Assembly: GCF_009900715.1 (NCBI RefSeq)
Contig: NZ_JAAAJC010000001.1
Coordinates: forward strand, 124,001 to 188,000
DNA from: Halococcus salsus
GTDB taxonomy: Archaea; Halobacteriota; Halobacteria; Halobacteriales; Halococcaceae
Length of the DNA: 64,000 bases
Reading direction: 5' to 3'
Under the pieces are notes generated by a model. That model worked only from the letters and a program-made list of their open reading frames with translations, was not told the DNA's origin and ran no database searches. Position numbers and translations under genes: made by a program. The stretch's first letter is position 1; every line of letters begins with the position of its first letter. Shown one piece after another: positions 52,744-61,529 of the stretch.

Positions 52744-54014
52744 ACTCGGTCTGTGTACACGGCCTCGGCTACATCGGGCTGCCGACCGCCGCGATGCTCG
52801 CGGACGCGGGTCACGACGTCACCGGCTACGACGTGAACGCCGAACTGCTCGATCGACTCGCCGCCGGCGACGTACCCGTCGACGAACCCGGTCTCGATAC
52901 GTTCATCGAGGAGGCGCTCGACGGCTCGCTTTCGGTCTCCGCGGAGGCGGTCGCCGCCGACTACCACCTGATCTGCGTTCCGACCCCGCTCGACGGGGCG
53001 CGCGCGGACCTCTCGTACGTCGAGGCGGCCGCCGAAACCGTCGCGGGCGTCCTCCGAGCGGACGACACCGTGGTGCTCGAATCCACCGTGCCGCCGGGCA
53101 CCACGACCGAGGTCGTCGGCCCGATCCTCGAGAATTCGGGGCTCGACGTGGGCGAGTTCTCGCTCGCGTACTCGCCCGAGACCATGCTGCCGGGCAACGT
53201 GGTCGCCGAACTCCGCGGGAACGACCGTGCGGTCGGCGGCGTCGACGAGCGGGCGGTCGAGCGCACGACCGAACTCTACGGCTCGTTCGTGGAGGGCGAA
53301 CTCCGAACCACGACCAACCCGACCCTCTGTGAGTTCGTCAAGCTGATCCAGAACACGTACCGGGACGTGAACATCGCGCTCGCCAACGAGATCGCGATGG
53401 TGGCGGCGGACTACGGGCTCGACTCGCGCGAGGCGATCGCGCTCGCGAACCACCACCCGCGGGTGGACCTCCACCAGCCGGGGCCCGGCGTCGGCGGGCA
53501 CTGCATCCCGATCGACCCGCTGTTCCTCGGCCAGCACTCCGAGCGCCTCGACCTGATCGAGCGCGCCCGGGCGATCAACGACGGGATGGCCGACTACGTC
53601 ACCGACCTCGTGGCGGCGGGCGTGGGTTCGCTCGCGGGCTCGACGGTCGCGGTGCTCGGGGTGGCCTACAAGGGCAACGTCGCGGACGCCCGCGAGAGCC
53701 CCGGCCTTCGCCTCGCGGAGGTGCTTCAGACGCGGGCACGGGCGGCGACCGCACCCGGGGGCGACGACGAGCCCTCGGTCGACGTCAGACTCACCGACCC
53801 ACACGTCACCGACCAGCGCTTCGCGCTCTCGCCGCTCGACGACGCGCTGGACGGGGCCGACGCCGTCGTCATCGCCACCGACCACGACGAGTACGCAGCG
53901 CTCGACCCGACCGACGTCGCCAGCCGGCTCGCCGGCGACGTCGTCGTGGACACGAAGGGCCTCCTCGACGCCGACGAATGGGAGGCGGCCGGATTGAGGG
54001 TCGTCGAACTATGA
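52740..54014 (+). CDS. wecC: UDP-ManNAc 6-dehydrogenase type enzyme, copy 2
   Basis: The 424-aa enzyme has VCVHGLGYIGLPTAAMLADA for NAD binding, VLESTVPPGTTTEVVGPILE, FSLAYSPETMLPGN, FVKLIQNTYRDVNIALANEI and the catalytic cysteine in PGPGVGGHCIPIDPLFL. With the WecB copy before it, it should make UDP-ManNAcA. It overlaps both neighbours by 4 bp. Confidence 0.88.
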   Translation: MNSVCVHGLGYIGLPTAAMLADAGHDVTGYDVNAELLDRLAAGDVPVDEPGLDTFIEEALDGSLSVSAEAVAADYHLICVPTPLDGARADLSYVEAAAETVAGVLRADDTVVLESTVPPGTTTEVVGPILENSGLDVGEFSLAYSPETMLPGNVVAELRGNDRAVGGVDERAVERTTELYGSFVEGELRTTTNPTLCEFVKLIQNTYRDVNIALANEIAMVAADYGLDSREAIALANHHPRVDLHQPGPGVGGHCIPIDPLFLGQHSERLDLIERARAINDGMADYVTDLVAAGVGSLAGSTVAVLGVAYKGNVADARESPGLRLAEVLQTRARAATAPGGDDEPSVDVRLTDPHVTDQRFALSPLDDALDGADAVVIATDHDEYAALDPTDVASRLAGDVVVDTKGLLDADEWEAAGLRVVEL

Positions 54015-55108
54015 GCGGACGGACCCGAACCGAGGCCGGAGCCACCGCCCGAACCGAACTCGTTCGGGCGTGGATCGACCTCGTGAGTCCCTCGCACCCG
54101 TTCTTCTTCGACGCGCTCGTCGGCGGGCTCGACGGGATCTCGGTGACGACGACCGTCCGCGAGAAGACCGAGACCGTCTCGCTCGCGAAGGAGGTCGGCT
54201 TCGACCACCGGGTCGTCGGTCGGGACTTCGACAACGCCCTCGTGCGGAAGTTCGGCATCCCGCTCCGGACCGCCCAGCTCGCGCTGCAAGCCCCCGACTG
54301 CGACGTCTCGCTTTCCTCCCGCAACGCGATGTGCATCCTCGCCTCGAAGGCGCGGGGTACCCCTTCGATACACTTCACCGACAACGACATCACCGCGCAC
54401 ATCGACGGGCTCTGGGTCGAGGAGCTCTACAACCGCTTCGAGGCCGCCGCGACCCACAACGTGGTACCGCAAGCGTTCGCCACCGAAGAACTCACCCGAT
54501 GGGGGGCCGACGCCGACTCCGTGCACACCTACGACGGCTACAAGGAGGACGTCTACGTCGCGGGCTTCGAGCCCGACCCCGACTTCCCCGACCGGCTGCC
54601 GTTCGCGCCGGGCGAGTACATCGTGCTCCGCCCGGAGGCGTTGACGGCGGCCTACGTCGACGCCGACTCGATCGTCCCCCAGCTCCTCGCGGCCGCCGTC
54701 GACCACGACATCGGCGTGGTCTACCTCCCGCGGGGCCGCGGCGACGAGGGTCACGCCGGCGCGTACCCCGACGACGAGGTGTTCGTCCCGCAGGGCGCGG
54801 TCAACGGGCTCCAGCTCGCCTGGCACGCCCGGTGTGTCCTCACCGGCTCGGGCACCATGTCGCGCGAGGCCGCCTGTATGGAGAAACCCGCCGTCTCCTT
54901 CTTCCCGAACACGCTGCTCTCGGTCGACCAGGAGCTCGTCGCCGACGGCCGGATCTTCCACTCGCGCGACCCCGAGGCGATCATCGACCACGTCGCGTCG
55001 CTCGACGAGTCGGACATCGACCCCGACCGCGAGCGCGCCCACGCGGTGCGCGAGGAGGTCATCGACCTCACGAACGACCTGATAGACTCGTGTTGTGGTC
55101 GCCGATGA
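54011..55108 (+). CDS. DUF354 family glycosyltransferase-like protein
   Basis: The 365-aa protein has the DUF354 pattern: RAWIDLVSPSHPFFFDALVG, VTTTVREKTETVSLAKEVGF, STPSIHFTDND-like TPSIHFTDNDITAHIDGLWV, YDGYKEDVYVAGFEPD, and CVLTGSGTMSREAACMEKPA. It is probably a transferase using the uronate nucleotide sugar made by the two genes before it; that is inference. It overlaps both neighbours by 4 bp. Confidence 0.78.
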   Translation: MSGRTRTEAGATARTELVRAWIDLVSPSHPFFFDALVGGLDGISVTTTVREKTETVSLAKEVGFDHRVVGRDFDNALVRKFGIPLRTAQLALQAPDCDVSLSSRNAMCILASKARGTPSIHFTDNDITAHIDGLWVEELYNRFEAAATHNVVPQAFATEELTRWGADADSVHTYDGYKEDVYVAGFEPDPDFPDRLPFAPGEYIVLRPEALTAAYVDADSIVPQLLAAAVDHDIGVVYLPRGRGDEGHAGAYPDDEVFVPQGAVNGLQLAWHARCVLTGSGTMSREAACMEKPAVSFFPNTLLSVDQELVADGRIFHSRDPEAIIDHVASLDESDIDPDRERAHAVREEVIDLTNDLIDSCCGRR

Positions 55109-56280
55109 ACCGGACCGACCTCGACGTGGCGGCGGTCGCCGACCGCGCGCTCGACTGGGCGCACGACCGCGAGTACGCCGGCTGGGACCCCTACGACGGG
55201 CTCAACAGTCCGTACTCCGACACGCTCGTCGACAACTGGTTCACACGACTGGTCTGGACGCACAGCGTGAACCTCTCGCCGGTCAACCTCCGACCGGCGC
55301 TGTCGATCCCGAAGGAACGAAACCCGAAGGGGATGGCGCTGTTCGCGCTCGCCAACCTCCACCGCTACGAGGCCACCGACGACGAGTCGTACCTCGACCG
55401 CGCGGAGTGGCTGCTCGACTGGCTCGCCGAGTACCAGTCGACCCGGTTCGACCTCCCGTGCTGGGGTTACAACTTCCCCTGGCAGAACGCCCGGAAGTTC
55501 CACCTCCCGGCCTACTGGCCCTCGGTGGTCGTGACGGTGTTCGCCGCCCAGGCGTTCGTGCGACACCACCGGATCACGGGCGACGACCGCTCGTTGACGG
55601 TCGCGGAGGGGGCCTGTGAATTCATCCGCACCGAGATCAACACCGTCGAGATCGACGGCTTCGACGCCTACACCTACTCCACCGACGACGAGTTCGTGGT
55701 GATAAACGTCAACGCGCTCGCGGCCCGGCTGTTCGCGATGGTGGCGGCCGAGAACGGCTCCGAGGACCTCATGGCGCGTGCCGACGCCCTCGTGACGTTC
55801 GTCGAGTCGGCCCAGGAGGACAGCGGCGCGTGGCACTACTCGATGCCGGCCGCCGACTCCCACATCAGCCACGACAACTTCCACACCGGCTTCGTGCTCG
55901 AATCCCTCCGACACTACCTCGACTCGGGCGGCGACGTCGCGGGTGCGGAGGCGAGCTACGAGCGCGGGCTCGAGTTCTACCGCGAGCACCTCTTCGAACC
56001 CGACGGCGCGCCGAAGTTCGAACACGAGACCTCGAAACCCTACGACGCCCACGCCGCCGCCCAGGCGGTCGTGACCTTCGTCACCGACGGTCGGCCCGAG
56101 AGCCGCGAGACGGCTCGCTCGGTCATCGAGTGGTCGATCGAGAACCTCTACGACGAGGACGGCTACTTCTATCGCCGCCGTGGGCGCGTGCTCGACGACG
56201 AGACGCCCTACATCCGCTGGAGTCAGGCGTGGATGTGCTTCGCGCTCGCCGCCACGGCAAATCTCGACCCCGAATCGTAG
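55105..56280 (+). CDS. Uncharacterised alpha/alpha-toroid protein B
   Basis: The 391-aa protein is a diverged paralogue of the protein at 50256-51473; both share DREYAGWDPYDGLNS-type starts, a SPVNLRPALSIPKERNPKGM segment with a counterpart in A, the HDNFHTGFVLESLRHYLDSG helix, and the end IRWSQAWMCFALAATANL. No signal peptide is seen. It closes the 51628-56280 operon and is 6 bp from the convergent sulfatase-like gene. Confidence 0.7.
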   Translation: MNRTDLDVAAVADRALDWAHDREYAGWDPYDGLNSPYSDTLVDNWFTRLVWTHSVNLSPVNLRPALSIPKERNPKGMALFALANLHRYEATDDESYLDRAEWLLDWLAEYQSTRFDLPCWGYNFPWQNARKFHLPAYWPSVVVTVFAAQAFVRHHRITGDDRSLTVAEGACEFIRTEINTVEIDGFDAYTYSTDDEFVVINVNALAARLFAMVAAENGSEDLMARADALVTFVESAQEDSGAWHYSMPAADSHISHDNFHTGFVLESLRHYLDSGGDVAGAEASYERGLEFYREHLFEPDGAPKFEHETSKPYDAHAAAQAVVTFVTDGRPESRETARSVIEWSIENLYDEDGYFYRRRGRVLDDETPYIRWSQAWMCFALAATANLDPES

Positions 56281-56286
56281 GCGGAG

Positions 56287-57690
56287 TCAGTCCACGAGGT
56301 AGCCGAGGTCCGCGAGCTGGTCGCGCATCGCGTCGCTGAACTTCCCCTCGCGTTCGCCGCTGTAGGCCGGCTGGCCGTCCGTTTCGAGGATCGCATCGAG
56401 TTCGTCGTCGAGGTCCGCTGCCACCTCGGGGTGGTCGTCGTCGACGTCCTCGCACTCGTCGGGGAGGGCGAAGAGCTCGGTCCGGTCGTCGCTCTTCTGG
56501 TACTTGAACTCGTCCGTGCGGAGCGCGCTCAGGGTCGAAGTGTGGTAGGGCGTGGGGTCGAAGTCGGGGTTGAGCTCCGCGAACCTATCGAGGTTCTTCC
56601 GGGTGCGCTTCGCGCCGCGCTGGGTGAGGGTGTGCTCGCGGGTCTCCTCGCGGAGGTCGATCCCGTGGAGGCCCTCGGTCCCGGCGTCCGCGACTTCACA
56701 GAGGGTTCGCATCACGTCGGCGTGCTGGACGCTTTCGCCCTCGTGGTCGACGAGTTCGTCGAACCCGTGGGTCACCAGCGGGACGTGGGTCACGGCGTCG
56801 TCGGTGACGACGAGGTGGGCCAGCATGCCCTGCTCGCCGAAGAGCTCGCCGTGGTCGGCCGTCACCACGAAGACGGTGTTGTCGAGCCGCGTCACGTGCT
56901 CGAAGAGGTCGCCGACGAGTTCGTCGGTGTGGGCGATCTCGGCGTCGTAGAGCGCGTGGAGCGCGTTCCACTCGTCGTCGTCGAGCGGGCAGCCGTCGGC
57001 GATCAGCTGGTGGAAGTTGGCGTGGTGGTACTGGCCGAGTTCGAGCGCCTCGTCCACGCTCATCTCGAAGTCGTCGGCGTAGGGTTCGAGGTAGCGCCGC
57101 GGCGGCTGGTAGGGGTGGTGGGGGTCGCCGTAGTGGGCGTAGAGGAAGAACGGGTCGTCGTCCTCGGCGGCGGCGTCGACCCGCCGCTTCGCCATCTCGT
57201 TCATGATGAAACCGGTGCCGTGCTTTCTGGTGTCGGTGGTGAGACCGGGGCCGTGTCGCCGGCAGTTCCGGAGGTACTTGAACAGGATCCGGGGGCCGGC
57301 GGCTTCGAGGAGGGTGTCGGCGCTGAGCCAGACGAACTCGTCGAAGCCGCGGTCGAGCTCCGTCGCCGAGCTCAGGTGGGAGTTCGGCGAGAGACACGCG
57401 GTGTGATAGCCAGCCGCCGAGAGGCGTTCGGGCACCGTCTCGACCTCGTCGGGGATCGCGTCGTTCGCCATCCCCGCGCCGTGGTGAGTCGGGACGGTAC
57501 CGGTGAGTATCGACGCGCTGGAGGCGAGCGTCCAGATCCCGTGGGTGTGACAGTTGTCGAACGCACGCCCGCGCTTCCCGCGGGCGATCCGGTCGATGTT
57601 CGGGGTCGTATCGCGCGAGTACCCCCCCATCGTGGTGTGGTCGGCCCGAGTGCTTTCGAGGGTTATCCAGACGACGTTCGGGCGCTGCAT
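56287..57690 (-). CDS. Sulfatase-family protein with threonine nucleophile
   Basis: The 467-aa protein starts PNVVWITLESTRADHTTMGG, as in arylsulfatases, and has VVTADHGELFGEQGML for the second metal site. Where true sulfatases have the Cys/Ser that becomes formylglycine (C-x-P-S-R), it has T54-L-A-S-S in WTLASSASILTG, so formylglycine cannot form. It more likely acts as a phosphodiesterase or as a phosphoalcohol transferase, like LtaS-type enzymes that use Thr. There is no signal peptide or membrane segment. Confidence 0.75.
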   Translation of the reverse strand: MQRPNVVWITLESTRADHTTMGGYSRDTTPNIDRIARGKRGRAFDNCHTHGIWTLASSASILTGTVPTHHGAGMANDAIPDEVETVPERLSAAGYHTACLSPNSHLSSATELDRGFDEFVWLSADTLLEAAGPRILFKYLRNCRRHGPGLTTDTRKHGTGFIMNEMAKRRVDAAAEDDDPFFLYAHYGDPHHPYQPPRRYLEPYADDFEMSVDEALELGQYHHANFHQLIADGCPLDDDEWNALHALYDAEIAHTDELVGDLFEHVTRLDNTVFVVTADHGELFGEQGMLAHLVVTDDAVTHVPLVTHGFDELVDHEGESVQHADVMRTLCEVADAGTEGLHGIDLREETREHTLTQRGAKRTRKNLDRFAELNPDFDPTPYHTSTLSALRTDEFKYQKSDDRTELFALPDECEDVDDDHPEVAADLDDELDAILETDGQPAYSGEREGKFSDAMRDQLADLGYLVD

Positions 57691-57781
57691 ACTGAGGTCC
57701 CTTCACGATTCCGTGGCTTAGGCATCACGGTCCGTCGAGCCTCGTGCGAACACCTCCCACGACGTTCCCGAACGGAAACCG

Positions 57782-57788
57782 TTTATAA
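57782..57788 (+). promoter_or_regulatory. TATA box of the 57849-63925 gene run
   Basis: TTTATAA lies 61-67 bp before the ATG at 57849, in the 158-bp gap between divergent genes; transcription would start near 57812. Confidence 0.5.
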
Positions 57789-57848
57789 CGACCGCCCGAG
57801 AGACCGTGTATCCCACACGCCGCGGCACGGCGTGACCTCCACACACAG

Positions 57849-59885
57849 ATGAGTACGCTCACGAAAGCCGTCCCACGGAATCGCGGCCGGAAGCTCGCGC
57901 TCGTGGTCGGCTACCTCGCGCTCGCGGGCGGCGTGCTGTTCGCCTACGACGAGCCCACCACCGGCTACGAGGTTTCGATCTACGGTGCGACACCCTGGGG
58001 CTTCTGGCTCGGCGTCGGTATCGCGCTCCTCATCGGCGTGGTCGTCACCCTCTACGTCTCGGAGGGCTACGTCAACCTCGCGGGGCTCTTCCTCGCGGGC
58101 GGCTCGATGGTCTCGATCGCGGCGCTCCCGCTGATACGGAGTTACTACTACTACGGCTCCGCCGACGGCATGACCCACCTCGGGTGGACGAAGGACCTCT
58201 ACAACGGCTCGATGAGCATCTTCGGCGACTTCTACCCCGGCGTCCACACCATCGGATTGTTCGTCAGCGGCGTCCTCGGCACCCCGGTCACCCGGTCACT
58301 GCTGATCGGGGTGTTGCTGTTCGTCGTCGCCTACGTCGTGTTCATCCCGCTGTGTATTCGCTCGATGACCTCCCATCGGGGTGCGATGGTGCTCGGCGGC
58401 CTCACGGGACTCCTCATCCTGCCGATCAACCACTTCGGGACGAACTACATGACCCCGCACCCGATCAGCGACACCATCCTTCTGACGCCGGTCGTGCTCT
58501 ATCTCCTGATCAACTACCTCACGAGCCCGACCGACGTCTTCGAGACCCGGCTGCCGGTTTCGGCCGCCGGCGGGGCGTTCGCGCTGATACTCAGTGCGCT
58601 CGTGCTCTATCATCCCCAGCAGGCCGCGAACCTCATCATCCTCTTCATCACCATCTCGGGGGTCCAGTTCGTCTATCGAACCCTCCGACCGAACAGCCGG
58701 ATCGCCGAGCACAAACCGCTCTACGCACCGACGGCCTACCTGATCGGGGCGTCGATGCTGTGGTCACTGGGCCGGAGCCGATTCGAGGGTTCGGTGAACG
58801 CGGTGCTCAGAGAGCTGTTCAGCTTCCTCTCCGGTGGAGCGACGAACCTCGGCTCGACGACCGCGAGCCAGGGAAGCTCGCTCACCCAGGCCGGCGGCAG
58901 CATCCCCGAACTCTTCCTCAAGCTCTTCGGGGTGAGCATGGTCTTCGCGGCGCTCGCGGGCCTCCTGATGCTCACGAGCCTCTTCGGACGGCTCCGCGAC
59001 GCCCCCGACACCTCGGCGCTCGTGAAGTACTTCACCATCGGACTGGTGGTCCTCATCCCCTACTCGCTGGTCTTCTACATCGGGAGCGTCTCCGAGCTCT
59101 TCTTCCGGAACGTGGGGCTGATCATGGTGATCTCGACGATCCTCGGGACCATCGCCCTCTATCGGTACATCACCGGTCTCTCGGAGGTGGTCCCCGGCGG
59201 CGGTGTCCGTGTGGTGACGGTCGTGGTCATCGTGGTCATGCTCGTGCTCTCGATCGCGGTGATATTCCCCTCCCCCTACCTCTTCATTCCGAACGACCAG
59301 GTCACCGAGGGTCGGATAGACGGGTACGAGTACACGTTCTCCCACGCCGGACCCAACGCCTCAGTCTATGGGGTGCGAGAGGGTCCCTGGCGCGTGAGCC
59401 ACGGCCTCTACGGTGTCGAGGGGAACGACGAGGCCGACGACATCCGCTACAGCGGTTCGACGATCAACATCAGCAACGCCAGCACCGTCACCACCCCGAG
59501 TTCGGACGTCAGATACCTCGCGGTGACGGGTGCCGCCCGCGAACGCGAGGTCGAGGTGTACAACGGGATCCGCTACAACGAGACGGCCTTCGACCGGCTC
59601 GAAGGCACACCTGGCGTCAGCCTCGTCATGAGCAACGGCGAGCTCGACCTCTACCGGCTCGCCAACAGCACGGACTCCCCCGCCGTGACCAACGCGACGG
59701 GGCCCACGAACACCACCGCAGGACCCGCAGCCGGGGCCAACGGAACGACATCGGGCGCGAACGCGACGAACGGCTCGGTGTTCGGCAACGCGTCCGCCTC
59801 GGTCGCCCCGTCGACGAGCCCCGCCGTTCGGTCGGTCGGCTCCGGCACCGACCCGGGGGGCTTCCCCGCGGGTCGGGGTTCGTGA
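57849..59885 (+). CDS. Large polytopic membrane protein with Thr/Asn-rich tail
   Basis: The 678-aa protein has about 12 hydrophobic segments, with YYYYGSADGMTHLGWTKDLY in an early loop (an acidic motif like those in GT-C glycosyltransferases) and FGDFYPGVHTIGL next. After the last membrane segment (about residue 470) comes an outside-facing domain of about 200 residues with many N-x-S/T sites (such as NISNAS, NATGPTNTT), ending without an anchor. It may be a GT-C-type transferase or a polymerase/export factor for the glycan. The family is not certain. Confidence 0.65.
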   Translation: MSTLTKAVPRNRGRKLALVVGYLALAGGVLFAYDEPTTGYEVSIYGATPWGFWLGVGIALLIGVVVTLYVSEGYVNLAGLFLAGGSMVSIAALPLIRSYYYYGSADGMTHLGWTKDLYNGSMSIFGDFYPGVHTIGLFVSGVLGTPVTRSLLIGVLLFVVAYVVFIPLCIRSMTSHRGAMVLGGLTGLLILPINHFGTNYMTPHPISDTILLTPVVLYLLINYLTSPTDVFETRLPVSAAGGAFALILSALVLYHPQQAANLIILFITISGVQFVYRTLRPNSRIAEHKPLYAPTAYLIGASMLWSLGRSRFEGSVNAVLRELFSFLSGGATNLGSTTASQGSSLTQAGGSIPELFLKLFGVSMVFAALAGLLMLTSLFGRLRDAPDTSALVKYFTIGLVVLIPYSLVFYIGSVSELFFRNVGLIMVISTILGTIALYRYITGLSEVVPGGGVRVVTVVVIVVMLVLSIAVIFPSPYLFIPNDQVTEGRIDGYEYTFSHAGPNASVYGVREGPWRVSHGLYGVEGNDEADDIRYSGSTINISNASTVTTPSSDVRYLAVTGAAREREVEVYNGIRYNETAFDRLEGTPGVSLVMSNGELDLYRLANSTDSPAVTNATGPTNTTAGPAAGANGTTSGANATNGSVFGNASASVAPSTSPAVRSVGSGTDPGGFPAGRGS

Positions 59886-59945
59886 GCGGGCGAATGAAAA
59901 CGGTAATGAGCGTCACGACAGGAGTGAGTGCATCGTGATCCAGCC

Positions 59946-61529
59946 ATGACCGACGGCACCACACCCGACCGCGCGCTCGTTCTCGGGCTCGATGGCGTGC
60001 CGTTCGAACGTCTCCGCGGATGGGCTGAGGCGGGCGAGCTACCGAACGTCGCGGCGCTGTTCGAGGCGGGCGCGGCCGGCCCGCTCGCGAGCACCAAACC
60101 CGCGAACACCGCGCTCGCGTGGCCCTCTATCGCCACCGGCACCTGGCCCGACAAACACGGCGTCTACGCCTTCTACAAGCTCGGCACCAACTACCGCCAC
60201 CGGGTCAACACCGGGGCCGACGTCTCCCGGCCCGCGCTCTGGGAGATGGTCTCCCCGTCCACGGCGGTCAACGTCCCGATGACCTACCCCGCGAGCGAGA
60301 TCGACGGCCGGATGGTGACCGGGATGATGACCCCCTCGCGCGACGAGGGGTTCACCTATCCGCCGGAGCTCGCCGACGAGATCGACCGGGTCTCGCCCGA
60401 CTACGAGATCGGGCTCGACTGGAACGAGTACAAGGACCGACCCGACGAGTTCCCCGCGGCGCTCGAAGCGCTGGTGAACGCCCGCCGCACGTACATGAAC
60501 CACGCGCTCGACGAGGACTGGCGGTTGTTCTTCTTCGTCTACACCGCCCCCGACCGCCTCCAGCACCTCCTCTGGGAGGAGGACGTCCTGCTCGCTCACT
60601 ACAAACTCCTCGACGAGGTCATCGGCGACGCCCGCGAGTACGCCCGCGAAAACGACCTCACGCTGTTCGTGGTCTCGGACCACGGCTTCGGCCCCATCGA
60701 CAAGAACGTCCACGTCAACCGGTTGCTGGCGAACGAGGGCTACCTCACCCCGAAGGACGAGACCGCGAGCCGGAGCACCCTCTCGCGGGTCGGGCTCACC
60801 AAGGAGCGCGTCCTCGGCACCCTCGACGACCTCGGCATCGACACCAACCGCCTCGCGAAGCGGCTCCCGCAGCCGCTCGTCGACCGGCTTGCGGCCGGCA
60901 TCCCGGGCGACAACGTCCGCTACGACGTCGACTACACCCGAACCAAAGCCTTCGTCCACGCCCAGGGGACCCTCTACATCAACGACACCGAGCGCTTCGA
61001 CCAGGGGGTCGTCGAACCCAGCGAGGTCGACGCGCTCAAAGCCGAACTGGTCGACGTGCTCACGAGTTTCCGTGGCGACGACGGCGAGCAGGTGCTCGAC
61101 GTCCACGACGGCGACGACCTCTTCCCGACCGACCCGAAATCGCCCGACCTCGTGGTCGAACCCCGCGAGGGCTACTACGTCAAGCCCTCGCTCGCGCCCG
61201 AGGTCTTCTCGGACCCCGGTGCTCACGCCGCCGACCACCGCCCCGACGGTATCTTCTTCGCCGACGGGCCGGACGTCGAACCCGGTAGCACACCCGAGAA
61301 CGCCAGCGTGGTCGACGTCGCGCCGACGGTGCTCCACGCGATGGGCGAGTCGGTGCCCGCCGACACCGACGGGCGGGTGCTCGACGAGCTGTTCGCGTCG
61401 GGCTCGCCGACCGCCGAACGGGCCGTCACGACGACGAACTACGCGGGGTCGGGTGGACAGCGGGGCACCGACGACGACGACTTCAGCGACGTCGAGGAGC
61501 GACTCCGCGGGCTCGGCTACGTGGAATGA
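59946..61529 (+). CDS. Alkaline-phosphatase-superfamily phosphodiesterase
   Basis: The 527-aa protein has the metal motif RALVLGLDGVPFERL (Asp16), the probable nucleophile Thr55 in KPANTALAWPSIATG, and LFVVSDHGFGP at the second metal site. It resembles the gene at 35480-37093 in order of motifs, and both end with a D-LxxLGY(V/L)E tail. The ATG at 59946 is preferred over an upstream start at 59928. It lies 60 bp after the membrane protein and overlaps the next gene by 4 bp. Confidence 0.8.
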   Translation: MTDGTTPDRALVLGLDGVPFERLRGWAEAGELPNVAALFEAGAAGPLASTKPANTALAWPSIATGTWPDKHGVYAFYKLGTNYRHRVNTGADVSRPALWEMVSPSTAVNVPMTYPASEIDGRMVTGMMTPSRDEGFTYPPELADEIDRVSPDYEIGLDWNEYKDRPDEFPAALEALVNARRTYMNHALDEDWRLFFFVYTAPDRLQHLLWEEDVLLAHYKLLDEVIGDAREYARENDLTLFVVSDHGFGPIDKNVHVNRLLANEGYLTPKDETASRSTLSRVGLTKERVLGTLDDLGIDTNRLAKRLPQPLVDRLAAGIPGDNVRYDVDYTRTKAFVHAQGTLYINDTERFDQGVVEPSEVDALKAELVDVLTSFRGDDGEQVLDVHDGDDLFPTDPKSPDLVVEPREGYYVKPSLAPEVFSDPGAHAADHRPDGIFFADGPDVEPGSTPENASVVDVAPTVLHAMGESVPADTDGRVLDELFASGSPTAERAVTTTNYAGSGGQRGTDDDDFSDVEERLRGLGYVE

